Positions 1-6,861 of a stretch of DNA of 15,735 nt are shown here, one piece after another. The notes below the pieces were generated by a model, which saw only the letters and a list, made by a program, of their open reading frames with translations, did no database searches and was not told the DNA's origin. Source of the stretch: Clostridiales bacterium (GTDB taxonomy: Bacteria > Bacillota > Clostridia > Lachnospirales > Lachnospiraceae); assembly GCA_019418195.1 (NCBI GenBank), contig DYCJ01000039.1, positions 1-15,735 of the forward strand, written 5' to 3'. The translations under genes were made by a program, and so were the position numbers. Each line of letters opens with the position of its first letter. Positions within the stretch are counted from its first letter, which is position 1.

Positions 1-378
1 CCGGGAGAGATAGCGGAGAAGCTGGGTGATAAGACGGAAGAGGACGTGAAAAACATCATTAATTATCTGCAGAGTCCGGTATCTCTGGAAACCCCTGTCG
101 GGGACGACGGGGAGAACAGTCTGGGAGATATGGTGGAAGACAGAACGGAGCCTACTCCGGAGGAGGCGATGAATGCCCTGGTGCAGCAGGAGGAAGTAAA
201 AGAGCTTCTGGAGACACTGGGAGACCGGGAACGGCAGGTTATCTGTCTGAGATACGGGCTTGGCGACGAAAAACCCCACACACTGGAAGAAATCGGTGAA
301 ATTCTCGGTGTAACAAGAGAGCGGGTAAGGCAGATTGAAGCAAGGGCATTGGAAAAACTCAGAAAAAATGCAAAATAG
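1..378 (+). CDS. Sigma-70 family RNA polymerase sigma factor (RpoD/SigA-like), C-terminal part
   Basis: The reading frame is open from base 1 to the TAG at 376-378, so only the last 125 residues are present and the gene starts upstream of the window. It shows the end of region 3 with the linker motif SPVSLETPVGDD, then region 4: the 4.1 segment LGDRERQVICLRYGLG and the 4.2 helix-turn-helix TLEEIGEILGVTRERVRQIE, followed by ARALEKLRK. The recognition-helix residues that in RpoD contact the -35 TTGACA element (the TRERVRQIE stretch) are intact. Sigma factors of this class direct core RNA polymerase to housekeeping promoters. One oddity: the protein stops at ...LRKNAK and lacks the HPSRSKRLKDFL-like tail usual in the principal SigA, so it may be a group 2 or paralogous primary-like sigma factor. 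No clear terminator follows. Confidence 0.9.
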   Translation, partial: PGEIAEKLGDKTEEDVKNIINYLQSPVSLETPVGDDGENSLGDMVEDRTEPTPEEAMNALVQQEEVKELLETLGDRERQVICLRYGLGDEKPHTLEEIGEILGVTRERVRQIEARALEKLRKNAK

Positions 379-468
379 TTTTTGAAAAAGTCAGATCCTG
401 TGCATAAATATTTAAAATGTGCAAATAGTAGAAGTACAACAATATTTATGGAAAGGGAGACTGCTTTT

Positions 469-810
469 ATGAAAAAAATGAAGAAGCTTCTGCTGCTTAT
501 GACATGTACATTCGTACTTTTGGGGACAACTGCCTGCGGCAGCAGGGATAATGCAGACAACGGCGCTGACCAGTCCACAACAGATACTGAGAGAAATAAT
601 AATGGCACGGACAGCAGCAATAGTGATACGACTGAAGACAGAACGATGAATGATGCGACAGAAGGAGACGGTATTCTGGATGACGCCGTGCATGATGTGA
701 CAGACGGTGTGGATGATGTCACCGATGATGTGACAGACGGGATCGACAAAGCAGCGGATGATCTGACAGATGACAACGGTACTAAAGATAATACACAGAA
801 TGACCGGTAA
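469..810 (+). CDS. Small highly acidic lipoprotein with 11-residue repeats, function unknown
   Basis: A 113-residue protein. The ATG at 469 is chosen because GGGAG (455-459) sits 9 nt upstream and the product then starts with a lysine-rich n-region (MKKMKK), a hydrophobic core and a lipobox-like LGTTAC with Cys23; in-frame ATGs further upstream have no Shine-Dalgarno sequence. After Cys23 the mature part is almost entirely Asp, Asn, Thr, Ser and Gly, with a final segment (about residues 69-105) rich in Asp-Val-Thr-Asp units spaced by 11 residues. I infer a lipid-anchored protein on the outer face of the membrane, with a disordered linker followed by a strongly negative amphipathic helix. I recognise no enzyme or binding domain. 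It lies between the sigma factor gene and hisA without an obvious functional link. The large minus-strand open frame across it is a composition artefact. Confidence 0.75.
   Translation: MKKMKKLLLLMTCTFVLLGTTACGSRDNADNGADQSTTDTERNNNGTDSSNSDTTEDRTMNDATEGDGILDDAVHDVTDGVDDVTDDVTDGIDKAADDLTDDNGTKDNTQNDR
692..740 (+). repeat. 16-bp exact direct repeat, 33-bp period, inside the acidic lipoprotein gene
   Basis: ATGATGTGACAGACGG occurs at 692-707 and again at 725-740. The 33-bp period equals 11 codons and keeps frame, so it encodes an 11-residue protein repeat (DDVTDG-type units). This looks like internal tandem duplication of a coding unit rather than a regulatory repeat. Confidence 0.8.
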
Positions 811-843
811 TCTGCCACAGCAAGTATTCAAAGAGAAACAGAT

Positions 844-878
844 ACTGCCGCAGGAAGAGCAGTTCTTCCTGCGGCAGT
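844..878. terminator. Perfect 15-bp stem-loop between lipoprotein gene and hisA, possible terminator
   Basis: ACTGCCGCAGGAAGA (844-858) and TCTTCCTGCGGCAGT (864-878) are perfect reverse complements around a 5-nt loop. A second, weaker 5-bp hairpin (CCTGC 880-884 with GCAGG 892-896) follows at once. On the plus strand the stem is followed by TCCTGCAATTT, a poor U-tract. On the minus strand the tail is ATCTGTTTCTCTTT, which is much more terminator-like, yet no minus-strand gene is seen nearby. It may separate the lipoprotein unit from hisA or stabilise the upstream mRNA 3' end. Confidence 0.45.
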
Positions 879-930
879 TCCTGCAATTTGAGCAGGCAGA
901 GAACAGTGACGGCGAGAAAGTGAGAGAAAG

Positions 931-1713
931 ATGAGATTCAGACCATGTATCGATATACATAACGGAAAAGTAAAGCAGATTGTGGGAGGCAGCCTGCGTG
1001 ATGAAGGCGATCAGGCCAGTACAAATTTTGCCTCGGAACTTGGTGCGGCGTATTATGCGGGGATTTATCAAAAAGACGGACTCAGAGGGGGGCATATCAT
1101 TCTCCTGAATCCGGCCGGCTCCCGGTACTATGAAGAAACAAAGCGTCAGGCCGTGGAGGCTCTGGCTGCATATCCGGGAGGTATGCAGATCGGAGGAGGT
1201 ATTCATGCAGGCAATGCACGCGACTTCCTGAACGCAGGAGCAAGCCATGTGATCGTCACTTCCTATGTGTTTCAGGATGGTGCCTTTCAAAGAGAAAATC
1301 TGGATAAGCTGATCTCGGCAGTGGGAAAGAAGCATATCGTACTGGACTTGAGCTGCAGAAAGAGAGAGGACGGCTATTATGTGGTAACGGACCGGTGGCA
1401 GAAGTTTACGGATATGAGACTGACGGAAGATGTGCTGACAGAGCTGGCAGGCTGCTGTGATGAGTTCCTGATCCACGGAGTGGATGTGGAAGGAAAACGT
1501 TCCGGGATGGAAGAAGAGCTTGTGCGCATGCTGGGAGCGTGGCGCGGGATACCGGTCACATATGCCGGAGGCATCAGTTCCATGGAAGATCTGGAGCACT
1601 TTGCGGCAGTGAGCGGTGGAAACGTTGACTTCACCGTCGGGAGCGCCCTGGATCTGTTCGGGGGAGAGCTGCCTTACAGGGAAGTGAAAAGATATAGTTA
1701 TTTGTTGAATTAG
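931..1713 (+). CDS. hisA: HisA, eukaryotic-type ProFAR isomerase
   Basis: A 260-residue (beta/alpha)8 protein catalysing the fourth step of histidine synthesis, an Amadori isomerisation of ProFAR to PRFAR. The start CIDIHNGKVKQIVGGSL (residues 6-22) carries the catalytic-base Asp8. QIGGGI (86-91), YAGGISS (211-217) and VGSALDLFGG (236-245) are phosphate-gripping loops, and IHGVDVEG (181-188) supplies the second acidic residue, Asp185. The wording of these motifs, together with LDLSCRK and the WQKFTD segment, matches the yeast HIS6 type and not the usual bacterial HisA, which begins like PAIDLKDGK and has a TDISRDGT-type loop. The length also fits the eukaryotic type. The ribosome-binding site is weak (GAGAAAG just upstream). 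No other his gene is in view, so it is an orphan relative to a his operon. The secA promoter -35 overlaps its last codons. Confidence 0.9.
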   Translation: MRFRPCIDIHNGKVKQIVGGSLRDEGDQASTNFASELGAAYYAGIYQKDGLRGGHIILLNPAGSRYYEETKRQAVEALAAYPGGMQIGGGIHAGNARDFLNAGASHVIVTSYVFQDGAFQRENLDKLISAVGKKHIVLDLSCRKREDGYYVVTDRWQKFTDMRLTEDVLTELAGCCDEFLIHGVDVEGKRSGMEEELVRMLGAWRGIPVTYAGGISSMEDLEHFAAVSGGNVDFTVGSALDLFGGELPYREVKRYSYLLN

Positions 1714-1733
1714 CCTCTCGTTAGTGTTAAAAT
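1705..1733 (+). promoter_or_regulatory. Probable secA-prfB promoter (extended -10)
   Basis: TTGAAT at 1705-1710, a 17-nt spacer and TAAAAT at 1728-1733 preceded by TGT (1725-1727), an extended -10. Transcription would start near 1740, giving a leader of about 60 nt. The -35 box overlaps the end of hisA, so secA can be expressed independently of it. Confidence 0.6.
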
Positions 1734-1745
1734 GGAAAACGTAAG

Positions 1746-1770
1746 TGCATCGGGGCTGTGCGCCGGTGCA
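1746..1770 (+). other. Leader hairpin upstream of secA
   Basis: TGCATCGG (1746-1753) pairs with CCGGTGCA (1763-1770) with one G-U wobble and a 9-nt loop. It ends 11 nt before the AAGGAG ribosome-binding site (1782-1787), so it could tune secA translation or mRNA stability. There is no U-tract, so it is not an intrinsic terminator. Confidence 0.4.
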
Positions 1771-1800
1771 AGACTATTTATAAGGAGTTAATTGGGTAAT

Positions 1801-4392
1801 ATGGGTATTATAGAGAAGATTTTCGGCACCCACAGCGAGAACGAACTGAAGCGGATCTATCCGCTCGTTGACAGGATTGAGTCCATGGAGCCTGAGATGA
1901 AAGCACTTTCTGATGAGGAACTCAAAGGAAAGACACGGGAATTCAAGGAGCGTCTGGGCGAGGGTGAGACTCTGGACGATATTCTTCCGGAAGCATATGC
2001 AGTCGTGAGGGAGGCGGCGTTCAGGGTACTCGGGATGCGTCATTACAGGGTGCAGCTTATCGGAGGTATCATACTTCATCAGGGCCGTATCGCCGAGATG
2101 AAGACAGGTGAAGGTAAGACGCTTGTATCCACACTCCCGGCATATCTGAATGCGCTGGAAGGAAAAGGCGTCAATATCGTTACAGTAAACGACTATCTGG
2201 CGAAACGTGATGCCGAGTGGATGGGAAAGGTCCATGAATTCCTTGGACTTACGGTGGGCGTTGTGCTCAATGGCATGGATAATAAAGAACGCCGGGAAGC
2301 ATATAACTGTGACATCACGTATGTGACGAACAATGAGCTCGGATTTGATTATCTGCGTGACAATATGGTCATCTATAAAGAACAGCTGGTGCAGAGAGGA
2401 CTGCATTTTGCGATCATCGATGAGGTCGACTCCGTTCTGATCGATGAGGCAAGGACACCGCTCATCATTTCCGGACAGAGCGGGAAATCAACAAAGCTGT
2501 ATGAGGCTTGCGATATTCTGGCGCGCCAGCTTGAGCGGGGCGAAGCCAGCGGGGAGTTCTCCAAGATAAACGCGATCATGGGTGAGGAGATCGAGGAGAC
2601 CGGAGATTTTATCGTTAATGAGAAAGAGAAGACAGTCAACCTGACAGAAGACGGCGTCAAGAAAGTGGAACAGTTCTTCCACATTGAGAATCTGGCTGAT
2701 CCGGAGAATCTGGAAATCCAGCATAATATCATCCTGGCACTGCGTGCGCACAATCTGATGTTTAAAGATCAGGATTATGTCGTGACTTCAGAAGGTGAAG
2801 TTATGATCGTCGATGAGTTCACCGGACGTATCATGCCGGGCCGCCGTTATTCCGACGGGCTTCATCAGGCGATCGAGGCGAAGGAACATGTGAAAGTGCG
2901 CCGGGAGAGCAAGACGCTGGCGACGATCACATTCCAGAACCTGTTCAATAAATTTGACAAGAAGAGCGGTATGACGGGTACGGCGCTTACTGAGGAAAAA
3001 GAGTTCCGTGATATATACGGCATGGACGTTATCGAGATTCCGACCAACAAGCCGGTACAGCGTGTGGATCTTGAAGATGCTGTGTATAAGACCAAGAAGG
3101 AGAAGTATAAGGCTGTCATTGAGGAAGTGAAGCAGGCGCACGCAAAGGGGCAGCCCGTGCTTGTCGGCACGATCACGATCGAAGTATCCGAGCTGTTAAG
3201 CGGAATGCTGAAAAAAGAAGGAATCAGGCACAATGTATTGAATGCCAAGTATCATGAGCAGGAAGCTGAGATCGTAGCTGACGCCGGTGTTCATGGAGCG
3301 GTGACTATTGCTACCAATATCGCGGGCCGTGGAACCGATATTAAATTGGACGACGAGGCAAGGGCAGCAGGAGGATTGAAGATCATTGGTACGGAGCGCC
3401 ATGAGTCAAGACGTATCGATAATCAGCTCCGCGGCCGAAGCGGACGACAGGGGGACCCGGGAGAATCCCGTTTTTATATTTCCCTGGAAGACGATCTTCT
3501 GAGACTGTTCGGCTCTGAACGTCTGATGAGTGTATTTAATGCGCTTGGTGTACAGGAGGGTGAACAGATCGAGCACAAGATGCTCTCCAATGCGATCGAG
3601 TCTGCGCAGAAGAAACTGGAGATCAACAACTTTGGTATCCGTAAGAATCTGCTTGAGTATGACCAGGTTATGAATGAGCAGAGAGAGATCATCTACGGTG
3701 AGAGACGCCGGGTGCTCGATGGCGAGAGTATGCGAGATACGATCTACAATATGATCACGGAGTACGTGGAGAATATCACAGACCGTTTTGCATCTCCGGA
3801 AGCGGATCCAGAAGATTGGGATATCAAAGGACTTGATGTCAATCTCCACAATGTGATCCCTCAGATGGAGCTGCCGGATGCAAAAGAGTGCCGTGATATG
3901 CGCCAGAAGGAGTTCAAGCATCTTCTGAAAGAGCGCGCGGTCAAGGCGTACGAGGCAAAAGAGGCAGAGTTCCCAGAGGCTGAGCAGATCCGTGAGATCG
4001 AGCGGGTTGTCCTCTTGAAAGTCATCGATGCGAGATGGATGGATCATATTGATGATATGGATCAGCTCCGTCAGGGTATCGGATTACAGGCATACGGACA
4101 GAGAGACCCGCTTGTGGAGTACAAGATGACTGGTTACAATATGTTCGGGGAAATGACGAACATGATTGCTGAAACAACGATACGTACGCTCTTCCACATC
4201 CGCGTAGAACAGAAAGTAGAGCGTGAAGAGGTCGCAAAAGTGACCGGTACAAACAAAGACGACACTTCCGTGCGAGCACCAAAGAAACGTGCGGAGAAGA
4301 AGATCTATCCGAACGATCCGTGCCCGTGTGGAAGCGGAAAGAAATACAAACAGTGCTGCGGCCGAAAGCAACTTGGCGCGAACAAGGCGTAA
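1801..4392 (+). CDS. secA: SecA, preprotein translocase ATPase
   Basis: SecA is the motor ATPase that drives unfolded preproteins through SecYEG. Visible are the N-terminal [15 protein letters not shown], Walker A MKTGEGKT (residues 100-107 from this start), the DEAD-like Walker [18 protein letters not shown] region (about 205-221), [15 protein letters not shown] and the [13 protein letters not shown] motif of the second nucleotide-binding domain, the helical scaffold, and a C-terminal zinc-binding tail with CxC-x8-CC (Cys841, 843, 852, 853) that binds SecB or ribosomes in other species. At 863 residues it is typical. ATG 1801 is chosen because it gives the conserved short N-terminus, but it lies 13 nt from AAGGAG; an in-frame TTG at 1792, 4 nt from that site, would add three residues (866 in total) and cannot be excluded. 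prfB follows after 45 bp, the secA-prfB order also known from Bacillus. Confidence 0.97.
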   Translation: MGIIEKIFGTHSENELKRIYPLVDRIESMEPEMKALSDEELKGKTREFKERLGEGETLDDILPEAYAVVREAAFRVLGMRHYRVQLIGGIILHQGRIAEMKTGEGKTLVSTLPAYLNALEGKGVNIVTVNDYLAKRDAEWMGKVHEFLGLTVGVVLNGMDNKERREAYNCDITYVTNNELGFDYLRDNMVIYKEQLVQRGLHFAIIDEVDSVLIDEARTPLIISGQSGKSTKLYEACDILARQLERGEASGEFSKINAIMGEEIEETGDFIVNEKEKTVNLTEDGVKKVEQFFHIENLADPENLEIQHNIILALRAHNLMFKDQDYVVTSEGEVMIVDEFTGRIMPGRRYSDGLHQAIEAKEHVKVRRESKTLATITFQNLFNKFDKKSGMTGTALTEEKEFRDIYGMDVIEIPTNKPVQRVDLEDAVYKTKKEKYKAVIEEVKQAHAKGQPVLVGTITIEVSELLSGMLKKEGIRHNVLNAKYHEQEAEIVADAGVHGAVTIATNIAGRGTDIKLDDEARAAGGLKIIGTERHESRRIDNQLRGRSGRQGDPGESRFYISLEDDLLRLFGSERLMSVFNALGVQEGEQIEHKMLSNAIESAQKKLEINNFGIRKNLLEYDQVMNEQREIIYGERRRVLDGESMRDTIYNMITEYVENITDRFASPEADPEDWDIKGLDVNLHNVIPQMELPDAKECRDMRQKEFKHLLKERAVKAYEAKEAEFPEAEQIREIERVVLLKVIDARWMDHIDDMDQLRQGIGLQAYGQRDPLVEYKMTGYNMFGEMTNMIAETTIRTLFHIRVEQKVEREEVAKVTGTNKDDTSVRAPKKRAEKKIYPNDPCPCGSGKKYKQCCGRKQLGANKA

Positions 4393-4437
4393 GCTGCCAA
4401 ATATATTAAAATGAAATTTAAGAAAGAGGTGAATAAG

Positions 4438-5557
4438 GTGGTTTTATTAGATGAATTAAAGTCAAGACTGACTGCATATGAGGAACCGCTGAAAGATCTG
4501 AGGGATTCACTTTGACTTAGCGTCAAAGAAACTCAGAATTGAAGAATTACAGAAAAGGCTGGAGGAACCCGGATTCTGGGATGATCCGGATACTTCCCAG
4601 CAGGTTATGAAAGAATTAAAGGGCCTTGAGGATTCTGTCAAGGAAATTGAACAGCTCTGCTCAGATTATGAGGATATGAAACTCCTCATCGAGATGAGCG
4701 AGGAAGAGCCGGATGAGGAGACGTCGAAAGAGATCGAAGAGGAACTGGAAACATTCGAGACGACGTTTGAAGAGCTTCGGATCAGTACACTTCTGACAGG
4801 CCCGTACGACAAAGACAATGCCATCGTGACGCTCCATGCGGGTGCCGGCGGTACGGAATCCTGCGACTGGGCAGGCATGCTGTATCGCATGTATACAAGA
4901 TGGGCAGAGAAGAAAGGATACGATGTAGAGGAGCTGGATTATCTGGAGGGAGATGTGGCCGGTATCAAAGGGGTTACCTTTGAGGTGAAAGGCGAGAATG
5001 CCTACGGCTATCTGCGTTCTGAGAAAGGCGTGCATCGTCTTGTGCGCATTTCACCGTTCAATGCCGCCGGAAAGAGGCAGACATCCTTTGCTTCCTGTGA
5101 TGTGATTCCGGATATTGAGGAAGACATCGACATCGAGATCAATGACGATGATTTGAAGATCGATACTTACCGGTCCAGCGGTGCGGGTGGTCAGCATATC
5201 AACAAGACTTCGTCCGCAGTGCGGATTACTCACCTTCCGACCGGTATTGTAGTTCAGTGTCAGAATGAACGTTCCCAGCATATGAACAAGGATAAGGCGA
5301 TGCAGATGCTCAAATCTAAGCTCTATCTGATGAAACAGCAGGAGCAGGCAGAGAAAATGTCAGATATCAGGGGCGAGGTACGGGATATCAATTTTGGAAA
5401 CCAGATACGTTCCTATGTCATGCAGCCCTATAGCCTTGTGAAAGATCACAGGACCAATACAGAGGTCAGCAATGTAAACGCCGTGATGGACGGCAATATC
5501 GATCCGTTTATCAACGCATACCTGAGTGCAGAAACAGGACCGCGGGCGGAAGAATAG
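4438..5557 (+). CDS. prfB: Peptide chain release factor 2 (RF2), made by +1 programmed frameshift
   Basis: RF2 releases peptides at UGA and UAA. The frame opened by GTG 4438 runs 25 codons and hits TGA at 4513-4515. After CTT (4510-4512) a +1 slip that skips T4513 continues as GAC TTA GCG to the TAG at 5555-5557, giving 372 residues. GTG 4438 is chosen because GAGGTG (4426-4431) lies 6 nt upstream; this start places the stop-reading tripeptide SPF at residues 205-207 and the hydrolysis motif GGQ at 250-252, exactly the positions known for E. coli RF2. Residue 246 is Ser, not the Thr peculiar to E. coli K-12. Low RF2 favours pausing at UGA and frameshifting, the known autoregulatory loop. A naive annotation would call only 4607-5557 and lose 56 residues, or call a pseudogene. 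It probably shares the secA transcript. Confidence 0.96.
4501..4516 (+). promoter_or_regulatory. RF2 programmed +1 frameshift site
   Basis: An internal Shine-Dalgarno-like AGGG (4501-4504) is followed after 5 nt by the slippery CTT (4510-4512), the in-frame TGA (4513-4515) and C4516, which reproduces the conserved CTTTGAC. The internal SD-like element is weaker and more distant than the E. coli AGGGGG-TAT-CTT arrangement. The element recodes Leu25 to Asp26. Confidence 0.93.
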
Positions 5558-5560
5558 TCC

Positions 5561-5581
5561 GGTCTGCAGTTTATGCAGACC
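5561..5581 (+). other. Stem-loop between prfB and hom
   Basis: GGTCTGCA (5561-5568) and TGCAGACC (5574-5581) form a perfect 8-bp stem with a 5-nt loop, starting 3 nt after the prfB stop. It is followed by TAAATCAGAG and no U-run, so it is at most a weak terminator, a pause site or a 3'-end stabiliser. Read-through into hom is possible. Confidence 0.4.
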
Positions 5582-5613
5582 CTAAATCAGAGAGTACAGA
5601 TAAGGAGAAAACG

Positions 5614-6831
5614 ATGGTAAATATAGCAGTAATGGGATACGGCACCGTGGGTTCCGGAGTCGTGGAAGTGATCAATACGAACAGTGATGTCATCAATCAG
5701 CGTGCAGCCAATGAGATCAATATCAAATATGTGCTCGATCTCAGAGATTTTCCGGGTGATCCGATCCAGGAGAAGATCGTTCATGATGTGGATGTGATCA
5801 TCAATGATCCGGAAATCCGTATCGTAGTTGAGGTGATGGGGGGCATTGAACCTGCATATACATTTGTGAAACGCTGCCTTGAGGCGGGAAAGAGTGTTGT
5901 CACATCCAATAAGGCATTGGTTGCAAAGCACGGGGCAGAGCTCCTTTCAATTGCACGTGACAGAGAGCTTAATTTCCTGTTTGAAGCAAGCGTGGGCGGC
6001 GGCATCCCGATCATCCGCGCACTGAATTCCTGCCTGACAGCAGACAAGATTGAGGAGATCACAGGCATCCTGAATGGAACAACCAACTATATGCTCAGTA
6101 AGATGTTTTATGAAGGGGCTGATTATGATGAGGTCCTGAAAGAAGCTCAGGACAACGGCTATGCGGAGCGCAATCCGGAAGCAGATGTGGAAGGATATGA
6201 TGCCTGCCGCAAGATCGCGATCCTTTCTTCGCTCATCTCCGGGCAGCAAGTTGATTTTGAGGATATTTATACAGAAGGTATCACAAAGATCACAAAGAAA
6301 GATATGCTTTACGCAAAGAAACTGGAAATGACGATCAAACTGATCGCGTCCAGTAAACGCCATGACGACCATGTGCATGCGATCGTAGCTCCGATGCTTT
6401 TGAACAAAGAGCATCCGCTCTATAGTGTGGACGACGTATTTAATGCTGTGTTCGTGCACGGAAATATGCTTGGAGATGCTATGTTCTACGGCAGCGGCGC
6501 GGGCAAACTTCCGACAGCCAGTGCAGTAGTGGCGGACGTTGTAGACGAGGCAAAGCATCTGCACAGAAATATCATGACAATGTGGAAGAATGAGAAACTG
6601 ACGCTTCTTCCTATCGAGGATACAGAAAAGAGATTCTTTGTCCGGATCAGTGGCAGTGTGGATGAGCGCCTCGGAGAGATTGAAAATGTATTCGGACCGG
6701 TCCGGAAGGTTACGGTTGACGAATTGAATGATGAGTTTGGTATCGTGACAGAAGTGATGACGGAAGGCGAATATCAAAAGAAATCTTCCCGGATCAACGG
6801 AATCCTTCACATGATCCGTATTGAAGACTAG
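5614..6831 (+). CDS. hom: Homoserine dehydrogenase
   Basis: A 405-residue enzyme that reduces aspartate-semialdehyde to homoserine with NAD(P)H, the branch point to threonine and methionine. The Rossmann dinucleotide loop is GYGTVGSG (residues 8-15). TSNKALVAKHG carries the catalytic-type Lys100; EASVGGGIPII (125-135) and ILNGTTNYML (152-161) are the family signatures; NPEADVEGYDACRK (187-200) supplies Asp191, Asp196 and Lys200 of the substrate pocket. The last ~65 residues, from RFFVRISGSVDERLGEIE, read as a short ACT domain, consistent with feedback control by threonine. AAGGAG at 5602-5607 lies 6 nt before the ATG. The next gene follows after only 30 bp, which suggests a hom plus homoserine-kinase operon. 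No attenuator or T-box is visible in the 56-bp upstream gap. Confidence 0.96.
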   Translation: MVNIAVMGYGTVGSGVVEVINTNSDVINQRAANEINIKYVLDLRDFPGDPIQEKIVHDVDVIINDPEIRIVVEVMGGIEPAYTFVKRCLEAGKSVVTSNKALVAKHGAELLSIARDRELNFLFEASVGGGIPIIRALNSCLTADKIEEITGILNGTTNYMLSKMFYEGADYDEVLKEAQDNGYAERNPEADVEGYDACRKIAILSSLISGQQVDFEDIYTEGITKITKKDMLYAKKLEMTIKLIASSKRHDDHVHAIVAPMLLNKEHPLYSVDDVFNAVFVHGNMLGDAMFYGSGAGKLPTASAVVADVVDEAKHLHRNIMTMWKNEKLTLLPIEDTEKRFFVRISGSVDERLGEIENVFGPVRKVTVDELNDEFGIVTEVMTEGEYQKKSSRINGILHMIRIED

Positions 6832-6861
6832 GATACAGCAGACTGATAACAGGAGGAAGAA

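Noticed and set aside
379..468. Promoter for the acidic lipoprotein (TTGAAA 382-387 with TAAATA 405-410, 17-nt spacer)
   Set aside because: The -10 match is poor and the region is simply A/T rich; not strong enough to list as a feature.
412..1599. A 395-codon minus-strand open frame (and a 251-codon one at 63-818)
   Set aside because: They lie opposite the sigma factor, lipoprotein and hisA genes, have low-complexity Ser/Val/Cys/His-rich products, no SD-led start, and no family resemblance; they are shadows of biased plus-strand codons.
4607..5557. prfB starting at ATG 4607 as a complete gene
   Set aside because: It lacks 56 N-terminal residues of RF2 that are encoded just upstream through the CTTTGAC frameshift site, and has no SD before this ATG.
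5947..6810. A 287-codon minus-strand open frame opposite hom
   Set aside because: hom is a clear, motif-complete enzyme on the plus strand; the antisense product is compositionally odd and unrecognisable.
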